From the NCBI RefSeq assembly GCF_000455245.1, contig NZ_HG005166.1, positions 114,636-178,635 on the forward strand: a stretch of DNA of 64,000 nt, read 5' to 3'. The notes beneath the pieces are model-generated. The model did not search any database. It saw only the letters and a program-made list of their open reading frames with translations, and had not been told where the DNA came from. This stretch comes from Nesterenkonia massiliensis (GTDB taxonomy: Bacteria; Actinomycetota; Actinomycetes; Actinomycetales; Micrococcaceae). Positions 16,037-33,634 of this stretch are shown piece by piece; position 1 is the stretch's first letter; each line of letters opens with the position of its first letter. Position numbers and translations under genes: made by a program.

Positions 16037-18145
16037 ATGCGATATGCAGCATCGGCAGCCACAGCGCTGACGGTCGCGGCACTGGCGCTGACATCCTGCG
16101 GGGCAACCGCCCCGGCAGCGTCAGAGCCCACCGAGGACAACAGCAGCACCGGCCATATCGACACCGGCATGGCCAACGGATCACCAGCCCTGGCAGACCA
16201 GCTCACCGCCCCCACTGCAGAGTCCCCGCAGCTCGCCGAGCGTGTCGAGGCCGGGGAGCTCCCCGAGCTGCAGGACCGTATGCCGGCCGAGGCGGTGACC
16301 CTGATCGGCAAGGATGGTGTGGGCCAGTACGGCGGCGAGCTGCAGATGGCCATGAACGGCAACGACGATGACTCTCTCATCCGCCGTTACGCTGCCTATG
16401 AGCCCATGGTGCGCTGGGATGGTGACTGGTCTTCGGAGCTGACCCCCGGTGTGGCACGGCAGTGGGAGGTCTCTGAAGACGCCACCACCTATACCTTCCA
16501 CCTGCAGGAGGGCATCCGCTGGTCTGACGGTGAGCCCTTCACCTCTGATGACATTGTCTTCGGTTACCAGGATGTGCTCATGAATGAGGCCCTCACCCCG
16601 GGGCCCACTGAGTACCTCATGGACCCGGAAGGCAACTGGCCTGAGGTCACCGCCATTGATGAGCACACTGTGGAGCTGAAGTTCCAGGCCCCGCATGGCT
16701 TGTTCCTCATGCAGCTGGCCCGCGCAGAAGAGGATGGAAAGTTCCACCGCTTCCCACGCCACTACCTGGAGCAGTTCCACGCTGACTACAACTCTGATGC
16801 CGAGCAGATGGCCGAAGAGGAGGGTTACGAGGACTGGGCGGATATGTTCACCGCCAAGGGCTGGGTCACCCTGGGCACCGGTTTCGACTCCCGGTGGATG
16901 AACCCCGAGCTGCCCCAGCTCAACCCGTGGATCATCGAGAATCCCGCCTATGAGGGCACCCGCGTCACCGCAGTGCGCAACCCCTACTACTGGAAGGTTG
17001 ATGAGGACGGCAACCAGCTGCCCTATATCGACCGCCTGGTCTTCGACGTCTTCGATTCCGCCGAAGTCATCGCCTTCCGCGCAGCAGCCGGAAACATCTC
17101 CTACCAGGACCGTCACTTCGATCACGACTTCCGCCCGCTGCTGGCGGAGTCCATGGACGAATATGACTTCAGCCTGATTGATGTCACCTCCACGGATATG
17201 AACACCCTGCTGTTCAACTTCAACCACATCCACCCGGATGAGCAGATGCGCGAAGTCTTCACCGACCTGAACTTCAAGGCTGGTCTGAGCCACGCGCTGA
17301 ATCGCGACGAGATCATCGAGTTGGTCTACTTCGGCCAGGGGGAACCAGCACAGGCTGCCCCGCGTGAGGGCTCCCCGTACTACCACGAGGAACTCGCCAC
17401 CCAGTACCTAGACTTCGATCTGGACCTGGCTGCTGAGTACCTCGACGAGGTGCTCCCCGATAAGGACGACGACGGCCGCCGCCTCGGCCCAGACGGCACA
17501 CCATTCACCTTCGCTGTTGATGTGGCCACCGACCGTTCCGTAGAACATGCCCGCGTCCTGGAGCTTGCTCAGGGCCACTGGGCAGAGGTGGGCATCACCA
17601 TGGAGATCCAGTCGATGGACCGTGACCTGCGTAATGAGCGTCGCGACGCCGGCGAATTCGATGTCTATGTCCGTGACGGCTCAGCCGGCCTGCAGGACGC
17701 CATCCTGCGTCCGCACTGGTATATGCCCTACGGCGACTCCGGTGCATACGCCTGGTCCTGGGGTTCGTACTACCTCGACGGCGAGGACGCCGGTGAAGCA
17801 CCGCCGCAGGACTCCCCGGCATGGCGCCAGTGGGAAATCTACGACGAGATCCTGGTGACCGCTGACCAGGAACGCCAGGCGGAGCTCATGCACGAGCTGC
17901 TGGATGTCTCTGCTGAGGCGTTCTGGACTATCGGTGTCTCCACAAGCCCCAACCGGGCCGGCGTCGTCGCCAATGATCTGCGCAACGCACCGCATGAACT
18001 CTTCGAAGCCAGCGCTTACCAGAACCCCGGCCCTTCATACCCCGCACTGTGGTGGTGGGAGAACCCGGATGAGGCCGTGGCCGATGACGAGGAAGACGCC
18101 CAGGAGTACGTAGACGAGTACGAGGGCGAAGACCTGCCCGAGTAG
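16037..18145 (+). CDS. Family-5 ABC transporter substrate-binding lipoprotein (Opp/Dpp or oligosaccharide type)
   Basis: 702 residues from the ATG at 16037, which has GAGAGG seven bases upstream; a TTG at 16022 is less likely. A signal peptide ends in the lipobox LTSC. The body is a large SBP_bac_5 protein (YTFHLQEGIRWSDGEPFTSDDIVF, NPYYWKVDEDGNQLPYIDRL), about 100-150 residues longer than typical OppA and very acidic. Family 5 includes binders of peptides, nickel and, in some bacteria, cello- or other oligosaccharides. Control by a LacI protein and the nearby HAD phosphatase fusion favour a carbohydrate ligand, but this is inference. It starts a four-gene transporter operon. Confidence 0.9.
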   Translation: MRYAASAATALTVAALALTSCGATAPAASEPTEDNSSTGHIDTGMANGSPALADQLTAPTAESPQLAERVEAGELPELQDRMPAEAVTLIGKDGVGQYGGELQMAMNGNDDDSLIRRYAAYEPMVRWDGDWSSELTPGVARQWEVSEDATTYTFHLQEGIRWSDGEPFTSDDIVFGYQDVLMNEALTPGPTEYLMDPEGNWPEVTAIDEHTVELKFQAPHGLFLMQLARAEEDGKFHRFPRHYLEQFHADYNSDAEQMAEEEGYEDWADMFTAKGWVTLGTGFDSRWMNPELPQLNPWIIENPAYEGTRVTAVRNPYYWKVDEDGNQLPYIDRLVFDVFDSAEVIAFRAAAGNISYQDRHFDHDFRPLLAESMDEYDFSLIDVTSTDMNTLLFNFNHIHPDEQMREVFTDLNFKAGLSHALNRDEIIELVYFGQGEPAQAAPREGSPYYHEELATQYLDFDLDLAAEYLDEVLPDKDDDGRRLGPDGTPFTFAVDVATDRSVEHARVLELAQGHWAEVGITMEIQSMDRDLRNERRDAGEFDVYVRDGSAGLQDAILRPHWYMPYGDSGAYAWSWGSYYLDGEDAGEAPPQDSPAWRQWEIYDEILVTADQERQAELMHELLDVSAEAFWTIGVSTSPNRAGVVANDLRNAPHELFEASAYQNPGPSYPALWWWENPDEAVADDEEDAQEYVDEYEGEDLPE

Positions 18146-18211
18146 TCCCGGCGCGAACTGACAGCTGCCGATTCATCACTGACACCATCCCCCGGAGGAC
18201 CTGAGACGACG

Positions 18212-19216
18212 ATGCTGACCTACATGATCCGCCGCATCGGCTGGTCGCTGCTGACCATATGGCTGATCTCGCTGGTCTGCTTCTTCATCATCCAGGCGCC
18301 TCCGGGGGACTTCGTCTCCGTCCTGATGGCCAATATGGAGATGGAAGGACGGCGTCTCAACGCGGAGCAGGTATCGGTGCTGCGTGAGAGATATGCGCTG
18401 GACCAACCCTGGTACGCCCAGTACTGGGCCTGGATCAGCGGCATTCTGCTGCGCGGTGACTTCGGGTACTCCTTCCGCTGGAACCGCCCGGCAACTGACG
18501 TGATCCTGGAGCACCTGCCATTTACGCTGCTCCTTGCCGGGGGCGCCCTGCTGCTGACCTGGATCATCGCCTTCGCCATCGGCATCTACACCGCCGTCAA
18601 GCGCTACTCCATCGGTGACTATTTCTTCACCTTTTTAGGGTTCATCGGACTCTCAGTGCCGAACTTCGTGCTGGCGCTGGTGTTCATGTACATCGCATTC
18701 AAGTACTTCGGCATGAGCGTCGGTGGGTTGTTCAGTCCGGACTATGTGGAGGCCGAATGGTCCCCTGCCAAGGCCCTGGATCTGATCAGGAACTTGATAG
18801 TGCCCGCACTGATCATCGCCACAGCAGGTACCGCCGGGCTGATACGTATTACCCGCGCCAATCTCGCCGATGAGCTCACCCAGCCCTATGTGGTGGCGGC
18901 CCGGGCTCGGGGCCAGCGCGAGAATGTGCTGCTGATGCGCTACCCGGTGCGAGCCGCTATGAACCCCTTCATCTCCACGGTGGGGTACGCGATCCCCTCG
19001 GTGATCTCCGGTGAGGTCATCGTCTCTTCGGTGCTCTCTCTGCCTACCACCGGCCCGGTGCTGCTGGGGGCGCTGCGCAATCAGGACATGTACCTGGCCG
19101 GCAGCTTCCTACTGATCTTGGGGGTCTTGACCGTTATCGGCACCGTCATTTCTGACCTGGTCCTGGCATGGGCCGATCCGCGAGTCCGCCGACAGCATTC
19201 AGGAGCCGCGCAGTGA
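18212..19216 (+). CDS. ABC transporter permease, OppB/DppB type
   Basis: 334 residues with about six membrane helices. The N-terminal MLTYMIRRIGWSLLTIWLIS segment and the helix with PPGDF are typical of DppB/OppB. The docking loop (PYVVAARARGQRENVLLMRYPVRAAMNP) and the C-terminal VIGTVISDLVLAWADPRVR segment are also present. It starts 66 bp after the binding-protein stop, in a gap that shows no terminator, and overlaps the next permease gene. Confidence 0.94.
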   Translation: MLTYMIRRIGWSLLTIWLISLVCFFIIQAPPGDFVSVLMANMEMEGRRLNAEQVSVLRERYALDQPWYAQYWAWISGILLRGDFGYSFRWNRPATDVILEHLPFTLLLAGGALLLTWIIAFAIGIYTAVKRYSIGDYFFTFLGFIGLSVPNFVLALVFMYIAFKYFGMSVGGLFSPDYVEAEWSPAKALDLIRNLIVPALIIATAGTAGLIRITRANLADELTQPYVVAARARGQRENVLLMRYPVRAAMNPFISTVGYAIPSVISGEVIVSSVLSLPTTGPVLLGALRNQDMYLAGSFLLILGVLTVIGTVISDLVLAWADPRVRRQHSGAAQ

Positions 19217-20379
19217 CCACCTTGGAAGGAACTATCCCCGAGCAGCCCAAGGACCAGGGCCCCAGCTCAGCCGAACCAGCCGACGACGGCAAGCGCTCCT
19301 CGCGGTCCCTGATCTGGCGGCGCTTTAAGCGCCACAAGCTGGCCGTGGTCTCGCTGTGGATCATTATCGCCGTCTATCTCATTGCGATTTTCGCCGATGT
19401 CCTAGCACCGCGTCCGGCGGCCCATTACAACCCTGACTATCCCTATGCTCCGCCGCAGTCCATCACTGTCACTGATCCCGGAGACGGACGCGGCCTCGGC
19501 CTCTACGTCCACGGATACACCCAAGAGTTCGACGAGGTCTCCTGGAATCGGTACTACACCGAGAATCCTGATGAACTGCATAAACTCGGGTTCTTCGTCC
19601 CCTCCGGTCACGAATACCGGTTCTTGGGCCTTTTCGAGACTGACCGCAAAGTCTTTGCACCCCTTGAGCCCGATGCTCCGTTCTACCTCTTCGGGGCCGA
19701 TGCCAATGGCCGGGATATCTTCTCCCGGGCCATCTACGGCACCCAGATCTCCATGTCCATCGGACTCATCGGTGTAGTCCTCTCCCTGATCATCGGCATC
19801 ACTCTGGGTGCCCTGGCCGGATTCTTCAGGGGGCCCATTGATGCGGTGATCCAGCGGATCACCGAAGTCTTCATGTCTCTGCCCACTCTTCCGCTGTGGA
19901 TGGCATTGGCGGCAGCCCTGCCTCGTGATTGGGGGCCGCTGACCATCTACTTCGCCATTACCGTGCTGCTGTCGCTGATCGGTTGGACCTCACTGTCCAG
20001 GGAGGTCCGAGGCAGAGTCCTCACCCTGCGCAGCGAGGACTATGTGGTGGCCGCCCGACTGGATGGAGCCAGCAGAGCCAGGGTCATCCGGCGGCATATC
20101 CTGCCCAGCCTGACCAGCCACATCATCGCCTCGGTCACCTTGGCTGTTCCTGCCATGATCCTTGCCGAGACCTCGCTGAGCTTCCTCGGGCTTGGGCTCC
20201 AACCGCCAATCGTCTCCTGGGGCGTGCTGCTCCAGGAAGCACAGAATATCCGCAGCGTCATCACGGCACCCTGGCTGCTGATCGTTCCCTCAGCAGCTGT
20301 GGTGATCTCCACCCTCGCCCTGAACTTCCTCGGCGATGGCCTTCGCGACGCTGCAGACCCGTATGAGGGAGCCAAGTGA
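19213..20379 (+). CDS. ABC transporter permease, OppC/DppC type
   Basis: 388 residues from the GTG at 19213, which overlaps the OppB-type stop (GTGA) and has AGGAG at 19201-19205. The frame stays open upstream to 19168, but that start lies within the previous gene. The N-terminal RRFKRHKLAVVSLWIII helix and the region after it (FLFGADANGRDIFSRAIYG) are characteristic of OppC. The docking loop is YVVAARLDGASRARVIRRHILP, and the end is LNFLGDGLRDAADP. A large insertion (about 70-165) between helix 1 and the FGADANGRD motif is longer than in peptide transporters. Confidence 0.93.
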   Translation: MTTLEGTIPEQPKDQGPSSAEPADDGKRSSRSLIWRRFKRHKLAVVSLWIIIAVYLIAIFADVLAPRPAAHYNPDYPYAPPQSITVTDPGDGRGLGLYVHGYTQEFDEVSWNRYYTENPDELHKLGFFVPSGHEYRFLGLFETDRKVFAPLEPDAPFYLFGADANGRDIFSRAIYGTQISMSIGLIGVVLSLIIGITLGALAGFFRGPIDAVIQRITEVFMSLPTLPLWMALAAALPRDWGPLTIYFAITVLLSLIGWTSLSREVRGRVLTLRSEDYVVAARLDGASRARVIRRHILPSLTSHIIASVTLAVPAMILAETSLSFLGLGLQPPIVSWGVLLQEAQNIRSVITAPWLLIVPSAAVVISTLALNFLGDGLRDAADPYEGAK

Positions 20380-22394
20380 GCACCCCGCACCATGAGAGCA
20401 CCAGCCCAGGAGTCAATCCGATGACCGAACCGCTGCAGGGACACCCCGCAACGACGGCGACCACCGCCTTAGCCGAACCGGCACTGCTTCAGGTCAACGG
20501 ACTTACCGTGGAGTTCCCTACGGATGAAGGACTGGTCACCGCGGTCCGCGGCGCCAACTTGGACATTGCCGCCGGGGAGATACACGCCCTTGTGGGCGAG
20601 TCGGGTTCTGGCAAATCGCAGACGGCACGGGCCGCGTTGGGACTGCTGGACCCGCCGGGGCGCATCGCCTCCGGACAGGTGCTCTTCAGCCAGTCCGACG
20701 GGCAGATCCTGGATCTTGCCGACCTCAAGGCACGCGGGCGGCGCATGCGGCATATCCGCGGTGGTGAGATCGGGATGATCTTCCAGGAGCCCGCCCGCAG
20801 CCTTTCACCCATGCACACAGTTGGTGCCCAGATTGCCGAAGCCATGCGGCTTCACCGCGGGTTGGACAAGAAAGCGGCCTGGGATGCCGCGGTGGAGGCG
20901 CTGCGCGATGTGCGCATTCCGCGGCCTGAACTACGCGCCAAGGCCTACCCCTTTGAACTCTCCGGCGGCATGCGGCAGCGGGCGATGATCGCTATCGCCC
21001 TCGCCGGCGAGCCCCGACTGCTGATTGCTGATGAGCCGACCACGGCCCTGGATGTCACCACGCAGGCGCAGATCCTCGGGCTGCTCAGAGATATCCAAGC
21101 TGAGCGTGAAATGGCCATTCTGTTCATCACCCATGACCTCGGAGTCGTTGCGGAGATGGCGGATCAGGTCTCGGTGATGCGCCGCGGGGAAGTGGTGGAA
21201 TCTCAGCCGGTCTTCGACCTCTTCGCCAGGCCGCAGCACGCCTATACCCGGATGCTGCTCGAGGCCACTCCAGCTCTGCGCTCCACAACTGCCCGGGCCT
21301 CCACCCCTGAGGTCGGATCCACGCCGTCGTCGACCCTTGCCCACTCCTCCGCAGACCAGGAAGGCCCCGCTGCGCCGGAGCCGCTGATCCAGGTCCGGGA
21401 TCTGACGCGCAGCTTTACCCTGAAGTCCGGACTGTTGGGCATGAAGCGCAATCAGCTCCACGCCGTCGACGGCGTGAGCTTCGATATCTTCCCGGGCGAG
21501 ACCTTGGGCCTGGTGGGGGAGTCTGGATGCGGGAAGTCCACGCTGGCGAAGAGCCTGTTGCGCGTGGAGAAGCCGAATTCAGGTCAGATCCTGGAGAATC
21601 TCACCGATGCGGGGGAGAAGGCTGATGTGGCCACGGCGCCGGAGCGGATGCTGGGGGACTACCGGCAGCAGATGCGCATGGTGTTCCAGGATCCCTTCGC
21701 CTCGCTGAATCCCCGGATGACCGTGCATGACATCCTCAGCGAACCGCTGCGGTATCAGCGCGGAGCGGTGTCACAGAAGGTTGATCGCCGTCAGTTGGTG
21801 GAACTGTTGGAGTTGGTGGGCCTGGAGCCTGAGCATCTGGAGCGCTACCCGCATGCCTTCTCCGGAGGTCAGCGCCAGCGCATCGGCATTGCCCGCGCCA
21901 TCGCTACAGATCCGCAGGTCCTTGTTGCTGATGAAGCAGTCTCGGCGCTGGATGTCTCGGTCCGGGCCCAGATCCTCGACCTGCTTGCCAGGCTGCAGGA
22001 ACAGCGGGGACTGAGCTACCTGTTCATCTCCCATGATCTCTCCACCGTTGAACATCTGGCAGACCGGGTGGCGGTGATGTACTTGGGACGTCTGGTGGAA
22101 ACCGCACCGACAGCGGCACTGTTCTCCCGCCCGCGGCACCCCTACACCGAAACTCTCCTCTCCGCGGTTCCGATCCCTGATCCGGTGCGGCAGCGGGCTC
22201 GCGCCAAGGTGGAGATCTCCGGGGAGCTGCCCGATCCGGCCCAGCGGCCCAGCGGCTGTCCCTTCCGGAACCGCTGCCGATTCGCCCAGGACATCTGTGC
22301 CGAAAAGACACCTGAGCTTCGCTCCCTGGATGGGGGCCGACAAGCGGCGTGTCACTTTGCCGAGGAGCTTGAACTTGCCGGCGTGGCGCGGTGA
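20376..22394 (+). CDS. Fused double ATPase of the Opp/Dpp-type transporter (OppD-OppF fusion)
   Basis: 672 residues holding two ABC ATPase domains. Domain 1 has Walker [11 protein letters not shown], signature [10 protein letters not shown] and Walker [13 protein letters not shown]. Domain 2 has [19 protein letters not shown] and [12 protein letters not shown]. Each core is followed by an oligopeptide-transporter C-terminal extension; the last one has a Cys cluster ([10 protein letters not shown], then DICAE and ACHF) as in OppD/OppF proteins that carry an iron-sulfur or metal site. The GTG overlaps the permease stop (GTGA). It completes the importer. No terminator is visible before rpoB. Confidence 0.94.
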   Translation: MSTPHHESTSPGVNPMTEPLQGHPATTATTALAEPALLQVNGLTVEFPTDEGLVTAVRGANLDIAAGEIHALVGESGSGKSQTARAALGLLDPPGRIASGQVLFSQSDGQILDLADLKARGRRMRHIRGGEIGMIFQEPARSLSPMHTVGAQIAEAMRLHRGLDKKAAWDAAVEALRDVRIPRPELRAKAYPFELSGGMRQRAMIAIALAGEPRLLIADEPTTALDVTTQAQILGLLRDIQAEREMAILFITHDLGVVAEMADQVSVMRRGEVVESQPVFDLFARPQHAYTRMLLEATPALRSTTARASTPEVGSTPSSTLAHSSADQEGPAAPEPLIQVRDLTRSFTLKSGLLGMKRNQLHAVDGVSFDIFPGETLGLVGESGCGKSTLAKSLLRVEKPNSGQILENLTDAGEKADVATAPERMLGDYRQQMRMVFQDPFASLNPRMTVHDILSEPLRYQRGAVSQKVDRRQLVELLELVGLEPEHLERYPHAFSGGQRQRIGIARAIATDPQVLVADEAVSALDVSVRAQILDLLARLQEQRGLSYLFISHDLSTVEHLADRVAVMYLGRLVETAPTAALFSRPRHPYTETLLSAVPIPDPVRQRARAKVEISGELPDPAQRPSGCPFRNRCRFAQDICAEKTPELRSLDGGRQAACHFAEELELAGVAR

Positions 22395-22462
22395 GCAACG
22401 TCGTCGTGCTTAGTGCTAATGTGTGGTGCGCGCCCGTTCTTTAGGGCCCATTTGCCGTGCAC

Positions 22463-22490
22463 TTGCGCGTGCCCTCTTCTTTCCTATATC
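22463..22490 (+). promoter_or_regulatory. Candidate promoter for rpoB-rpoC
   Basis: TTGCGC (22463-22468) and TATATC (22485-22490) are separated by 16 bp in the 200-bp gap before rpoB. Transcription would start about 95 bp before the rpoB start. A local promoter is expected here because the usual upstream partner rplJL is 21 kb away behind a terminator. Confidence 0.45.
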
Positions 22491-22594
22491 CTGTAACTTC
22501 GCGTCGTCTCCATTTGTCATGCCTTCATATAGCGGTGGGCATCTCTCTGTGACGCTAAGACACGGAATACGACAGGTCTGTGGAAGGATCCCTC

Positions 22595-26118
<3,524 letters not shown>

Positions 26119-26245
26119 TCCTCTCACCGTCCGGTCGTTTACGGGTCCGCGCTCGGAGCAGCAGCTCAAAGCGCGGACCCGGACCCGGACACTGACGCTC
26201 TAAAACGCTTACGAATCTTTGCAAGAGAAAAGAGAGATACGGACT

Positions 26246-30229
<3,984 letters not shown>

Positions 30230-30245
30230 CGCTGACGAGCTGATC

Positions 30246-30283
30246 GAAAACGCCGGGTTCCCTTCAGGGAGCCCGGCGTTTTC
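30246..30283 (+). terminator. Intrinsic terminator after rpoC
   Basis: GAAAACGCCGGGTTCCC pairs with GGGAGCCCGGCGTTTTC around TTCA, ending in a TTTT run. It separates rpoBC from the str operon. Confidence 0.9.
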
Positions 30284-30511
30284 GCATGTGACGACACGAC
30301 CTGGTATCGTTGACTTGATTGTTTCTGTGTGGCAAAGGACGCTGTCCGGGTTGCGGGGAAGTTGCGCAACGAATGCCACATTTTTGCACGCCTGGGGACT
30401 GAGTCATCTCGGCCGCATCGGCGGCTGCGGCCTCGGACCTGAAGAGTTTCGCATCAGCAGAGACACACCGGCCGCAGGCGGCCCCGGACAACTATTGATG
30501 GAGAACACATA
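30284..30511 (+). promoter_or_regulatory. Leader/promoter region of the str operon
   Basis: This 228-bp gap holds no gene. A TGGTATCGT motif at 30302-30310 could be an extended -10 element, and TTGACT at 30310-30315 a -35 element, but neither has a convincing partner. Further down are GC-rich hairpin-forming stretches (for example GGCCGCAGGCGGCC near 30472). It probably contains the str operon promoter and a structured 5' leader. The exact promoter cannot be fixed by eye. Confidence 0.35.
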
Positions 30512-30886
30512 GTGCCTACTATTCAGCAGCTGGTGCGCAAGGGTCGCACCCCCAAAGTTGCCAAGAACAAGACCCCTGCCCTGCAGGGATCCCCAATGCG
30601 TCGTGGCGTATGCACCCGTGTGTACACCACCACGCCCAAGAAGCCGAACTCCGCACTGCGCAAGGTGGCCCGTGTCCGCCTCGGCGGCGGCGTTGAGGTC
30701 ACTGCCTACATCCCGGGCGAGGGCCACAACCTGCAGGAGCACTCCATCGTGCTCGTGCGTGGCGGTCGTGTGAAGGACCTCCCCGGCGTTCGCTACAAGA
30801 TCGTCCGCGGCGCTCTTGACACCCAGGGTGTCAAGGGTCGCGGCCAGGCTCGCTCCCGCTACGGCGCGAAGAAGGAGAAGAAGTAA
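30512..30886 (+). CDS. rpsL: Small ribosomal subunit protein uS12
   Basis: 124 residues, start GTG with GGAG eight bases upstream. S12 sits at the decoding centre. The conserved [16 protein letters not shown] segment (with the Lys linked to streptomycin sensitivity) and the [15 protein letters not shown] segment are wild-type in form. It is the first gene of the str operon. Its TAA overlaps the ATG of rpsG by one base. Confidence 0.98.
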   Translation: MPTIQQLVRKGRTPKVAKNKTPALQGSPMRRGVCTRVYTTTPKKPNSALRKVARVRLGGGVEVTAYIPGEGHNLQEHSIVLVRGGRVKDLPGVRYKIVRGALDTQGVKGRGQARSRYGAKKEKK

Positions 30887-31356
30887 TGCCTCGTAAAGGA
30901 CCCGCTCCTAAGCGCCCTCTCGTCCAGGACCCCGTCCATGGCTCCCCGCTGGTCACCCAGCTGATCAACAAGGTGCTGGTCGACGGCAAGAAGTCCACTG
31001 CTGAGCGCATCGTCTACGGCGCCCTCGAAGGTGTGGCCAAGAAGTCCGGCGAGGACTCCGTGGCTGTGCTGAAGAAGGCCATGGACAACATCCGCCCCGC
31101 TCTCGAGGTCCGCTCCCGCCGTGTCGGCGGTGCCACCTACCAGGTGCCCGTGGAAGTGAAGCCCGGTCGTGCTACTGCCCTGGCTCTGCGCTGGCTGGTG
31201 GGCTACGCCAAGGACCGTCGTGAGAAGACCATGATCGACCGTCTGATGAACGAGATCCTGGATGCATCCAACGGTCTCGGCGCCGCTGTGAAGCGCCGCG
31301 AGGACACCCACAAGATGGCCGAGGCCAACAAGGCCTTCGCCCACTACCGCTGGTAA
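30886..31356 (+). CDS. rpsG: Small ribosomal subunit protein uS7
   Basis: 156 residues, the full length of S7, which nucleates the 30S head by binding 16S rRNA. It contains the typical blocks [31 protein letters not shown] and [20 protein letters not shown]. The start ATG shares a base with the rpsL stop (TAATG), so the two are coupled. fusA follows 33 bp on. Confidence 0.98.
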   Translation: MPRKGPAPKRPLVQDPVHGSPLVTQLINKVLVDGKKSTAERIVYGALEGVAKKSGEDSVAVLKKAMDNIRPALEVRSRRVGGATYQVPVEVKPGRATALALRWLVGYAKDRREKTMIDRLMNEILDASNGLGAAVKRREDTHKMAEANKAFAHYRW

Positions 31357-31389
31357 GCCCAAGCAGAACCGAGTTAAAGGGGATTCACC

Positions 31390-33504
31390 GTGGCACAAGA
31401 CGTGCTCACTGACCTGAAGAAGGTCCGCAACATCGGCATCATGGCTCACATCGATGCCGGTAAGACCACCACCACCGAACGCATCCTGTTCTACACGGGC
31501 ATCAACCACAAGATCGGTGAGACCCACGACGGTGCGTCGACGACGGACTGGATGGAGCAGGAGAAGGAGCGCGGCATCACCATCACCTCCGCCGCGGTGA
31601 CCTGCTTCTGGGACAACAACCAGATCAACATCATTGACACCCCCGGTCACGTGGACTTCACCGTTGAGGTCGAGCGCGCGCTTCGCGTGCTCGACGGCGC
31701 GGTGGCTGTCTTCGACGGCAAGGAAGGCGTGGAGCCCCAGTCCGAGACCGTGTGGCGTCAGGCTGATAAGTACAACGTGCCTCGCATCTGCTTCGTCAAC
31801 AAGATGGACAAGCTGGGCGCAGACTTCTACTTCACCGTTGACACCATCAAGTCCCGTCTGGGCGCCAAGCCGCTGGTGATGCAGCTGCCTATCGGTGCTG
31901 AGAATGACTTCGTGGGCGTTGTTGACCTCCTGAAGATGAAGGCCCTGGTGTGGCCCGGCGATGCCAAGGGTGACGTGACCATGGGCGCTGAGTACGAGAC
32001 CCGCGAGATCCCTGAGGATCTGGTGGAGCGTGCTGAGGAGTACCGCAACGAGCTCATCGAGCAGGTTGCCGAGGCCGACGAGGCTCTCATGGAGAAGTAC
32101 CTCGAGGGCGAAGAGCTGACCATGGACGAGCTGAAGGAAGGCATCCGCAAGCTCACCGTAGCTGGCGAGGCCTACCCGGTCTTCTGTGGTTCTGCCTTCA
32201 AGAACCGCGGTGTGCAGCCCATGCTTGACGCCGTGATCGATTACCTGCCCTCCCCGGCAGACGTTGAGTCCATGGTGGGTCACAAGCCCAATGATGAAGA
32301 GGTCGAGCTGACCCGTAAGCCGTCCAAGGACGAGCCTTTCTCCGCTCTGGCGTTCAAGATTGCTGCTCACCCGTTCTTCGGACAGCTGACCTTCATCCGC
32401 GTGTACTCCGGCAAGCTCAGCTCCGGTGCCCAGGTGATCAACTCCACTAAGGGCAAGAAGGAGCGCATCGGCAAGCTCTTCCAGATGCACGCCAACAAGG
32501 AGAACCCGGTGGAGGAGATCCAGGCCGGCCACATCTATGCGGTCATCGGTCTGAAGGACACCACTACCGGTGACACCCTGTGCGATCCGGACAACCAGAT
32601 CGTTCTTGAGTCGATGACTTTCCCGGAGCCGGTGATTTCCGTGGCCATCGAGCCCAAGACCAAGGGCGACCAGGAGAAGCTCTCCACCGCTATTCAGAAG
32701 CTGGCCGCTGAGGATCCGACCTTCACGGTCAACCTCAACGAAGAAACCGGCCAGACCGAGATCGGCGGCATGGGCGAGCTCCACCTGGACATCCTGGTGG
32801 ACCGCATGAAGCGCGAATTCAAGGTCGAAGCAAACGTAGGCAAGCCGCAGGTTGCCTACCGCGAGACCATCAAGAAGCGCGTGGAGAAGGTCGAATACAC
32901 CCACAAGAAGCAGACTGGTGGATCCGGCCAGTTCGCGAAGGTGCAGATGAACTTCGAGCCCCTGGACACCACCGACGGCGAGCTCTACGAGTTTGCCAAC
33001 TTGGTGACCGGTGGTCGTATCCCGCGTGAGTACATCCCTTCGGTGGATGCTGGTATTCAGGACGCCATGCAGGTCGGCGTGCTGGCCGGCTACCCGATGG
33101 TGGGCGTGAAGGCCGAGCTGACCGACGGCGCTTACCACGACGTCGACTCCTCGGAGATGGCGTTCAAGCTCGCTGGCTCCCAGGTGTTCAAGGAGGGCGC
33201 ACGCCGCGCCAACCCTGTGCTGCTGGAGCCCATGATGTCCGTTGAGGTCCGTACTCCTGAGGAGTACATGGGCGACGTCATCGGTGACCTGAACTCCCGT
33301 CGCGGTCAGATCCAGTCCATGGACGACGCTGCTGGTGTGAAGGTCGTCAAGGCACTGGTGCCGCTGAGCGAGATGTTCGGCTACATCGGTGAGCTGCGCT
33401 CCCGTACTCAGGGTCGCGCAGTGTTCACCATGACCTTCGACTCCTACGCTGAGGTGCCGAAGGCTGTGGCCGACGAGATCATCGAGAAGAGCCGCGGCGA
33501 GTAA
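31390..33504 (+). CDS. fusA: Elongation factor G
   Basis: 704 residues, start GTG with AAAGGGGA upstream. The GTPase catalyses ribosomal translocation. Visible are the P-loop [15 protein letters not shown], switch region [28 protein letters not shown], then domains II to V ending in [20 protein letters not shown]. Length and motifs are those of a canonical EF-G, not a tetracycline-resistance protein. It lies between rpsG and tuf in the usual str operon order. Confidence 0.98.
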   Translation: MAQDVLTDLKKVRNIGIMAHIDAGKTTTTERILFYTGINHKIGETHDGASTTDWMEQEKERGITITSAAVTCFWDNNQINIIDTPGHVDFTVEVERALRVLDGAVAVFDGKEGVEPQSETVWRQADKYNVPRICFVNKMDKLGADFYFTVDTIKSRLGAKPLVMQLPIGAENDFVGVVDLLKMKALVWPGDAKGDVTMGAEYETREIPEDLVERAEEYRNELIEQVAEADEALMEKYLEGEELTMDELKEGIRKLTVAGEAYPVFCGSAFKNRGVQPMLDAVIDYLPSPADVESMVGHKPNDEEVELTRKPSKDEPFSALAFKIAAHPFFGQLTFIRVYSGKLSSGAQVINSTKGKKERIGKLFQMHANKENPVEEIQAGHIYAVIGLKDTTTGDTLCDPDNQIVLESMTFPEPVISVAIEPKTKGDQEKLSTAIQKLAAEDPTFTVNLNEETGQTEIGGMGELHLDILVDRMKREFKVEANVGKPQVAYRETIKKRVEKVEYTHKKQTGGSGQFAKVQMNFEPLDTTDGELYEFANLVTGGRIPREYIPSVDAGIQDAMQVGVLAGYPMVGVKAELTDGAYHDVDSSEMAFKLAGSQVFKEGARRANPVLLEPMMSVEVRTPEEYMGDVIGDLNSRRGQIQSMDDAAGVKVVKALVPLSEMFGYIGELRSRTQGRAVFTMTFDSYAEVPKAVADEIIEKSRGE

Positions 33505-33634
33505 CTCGTCCTGGCATCGAGCAAAATTTCCCCAATAACCCTGTAATTAGTAGACTTGCGAGAGTTTCAGCCAACTACCCTGTGCGGCTGAAGTAAGTCT
33601 TACTGACCTGAACACGTTTCTATAGGAGGAACCT

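Noticed and set aside
30859-33138. 759-codon open frame on the - strand opposite rpsG and fusA
   Set aside because: Antisense shadow of two highly conserved genes.
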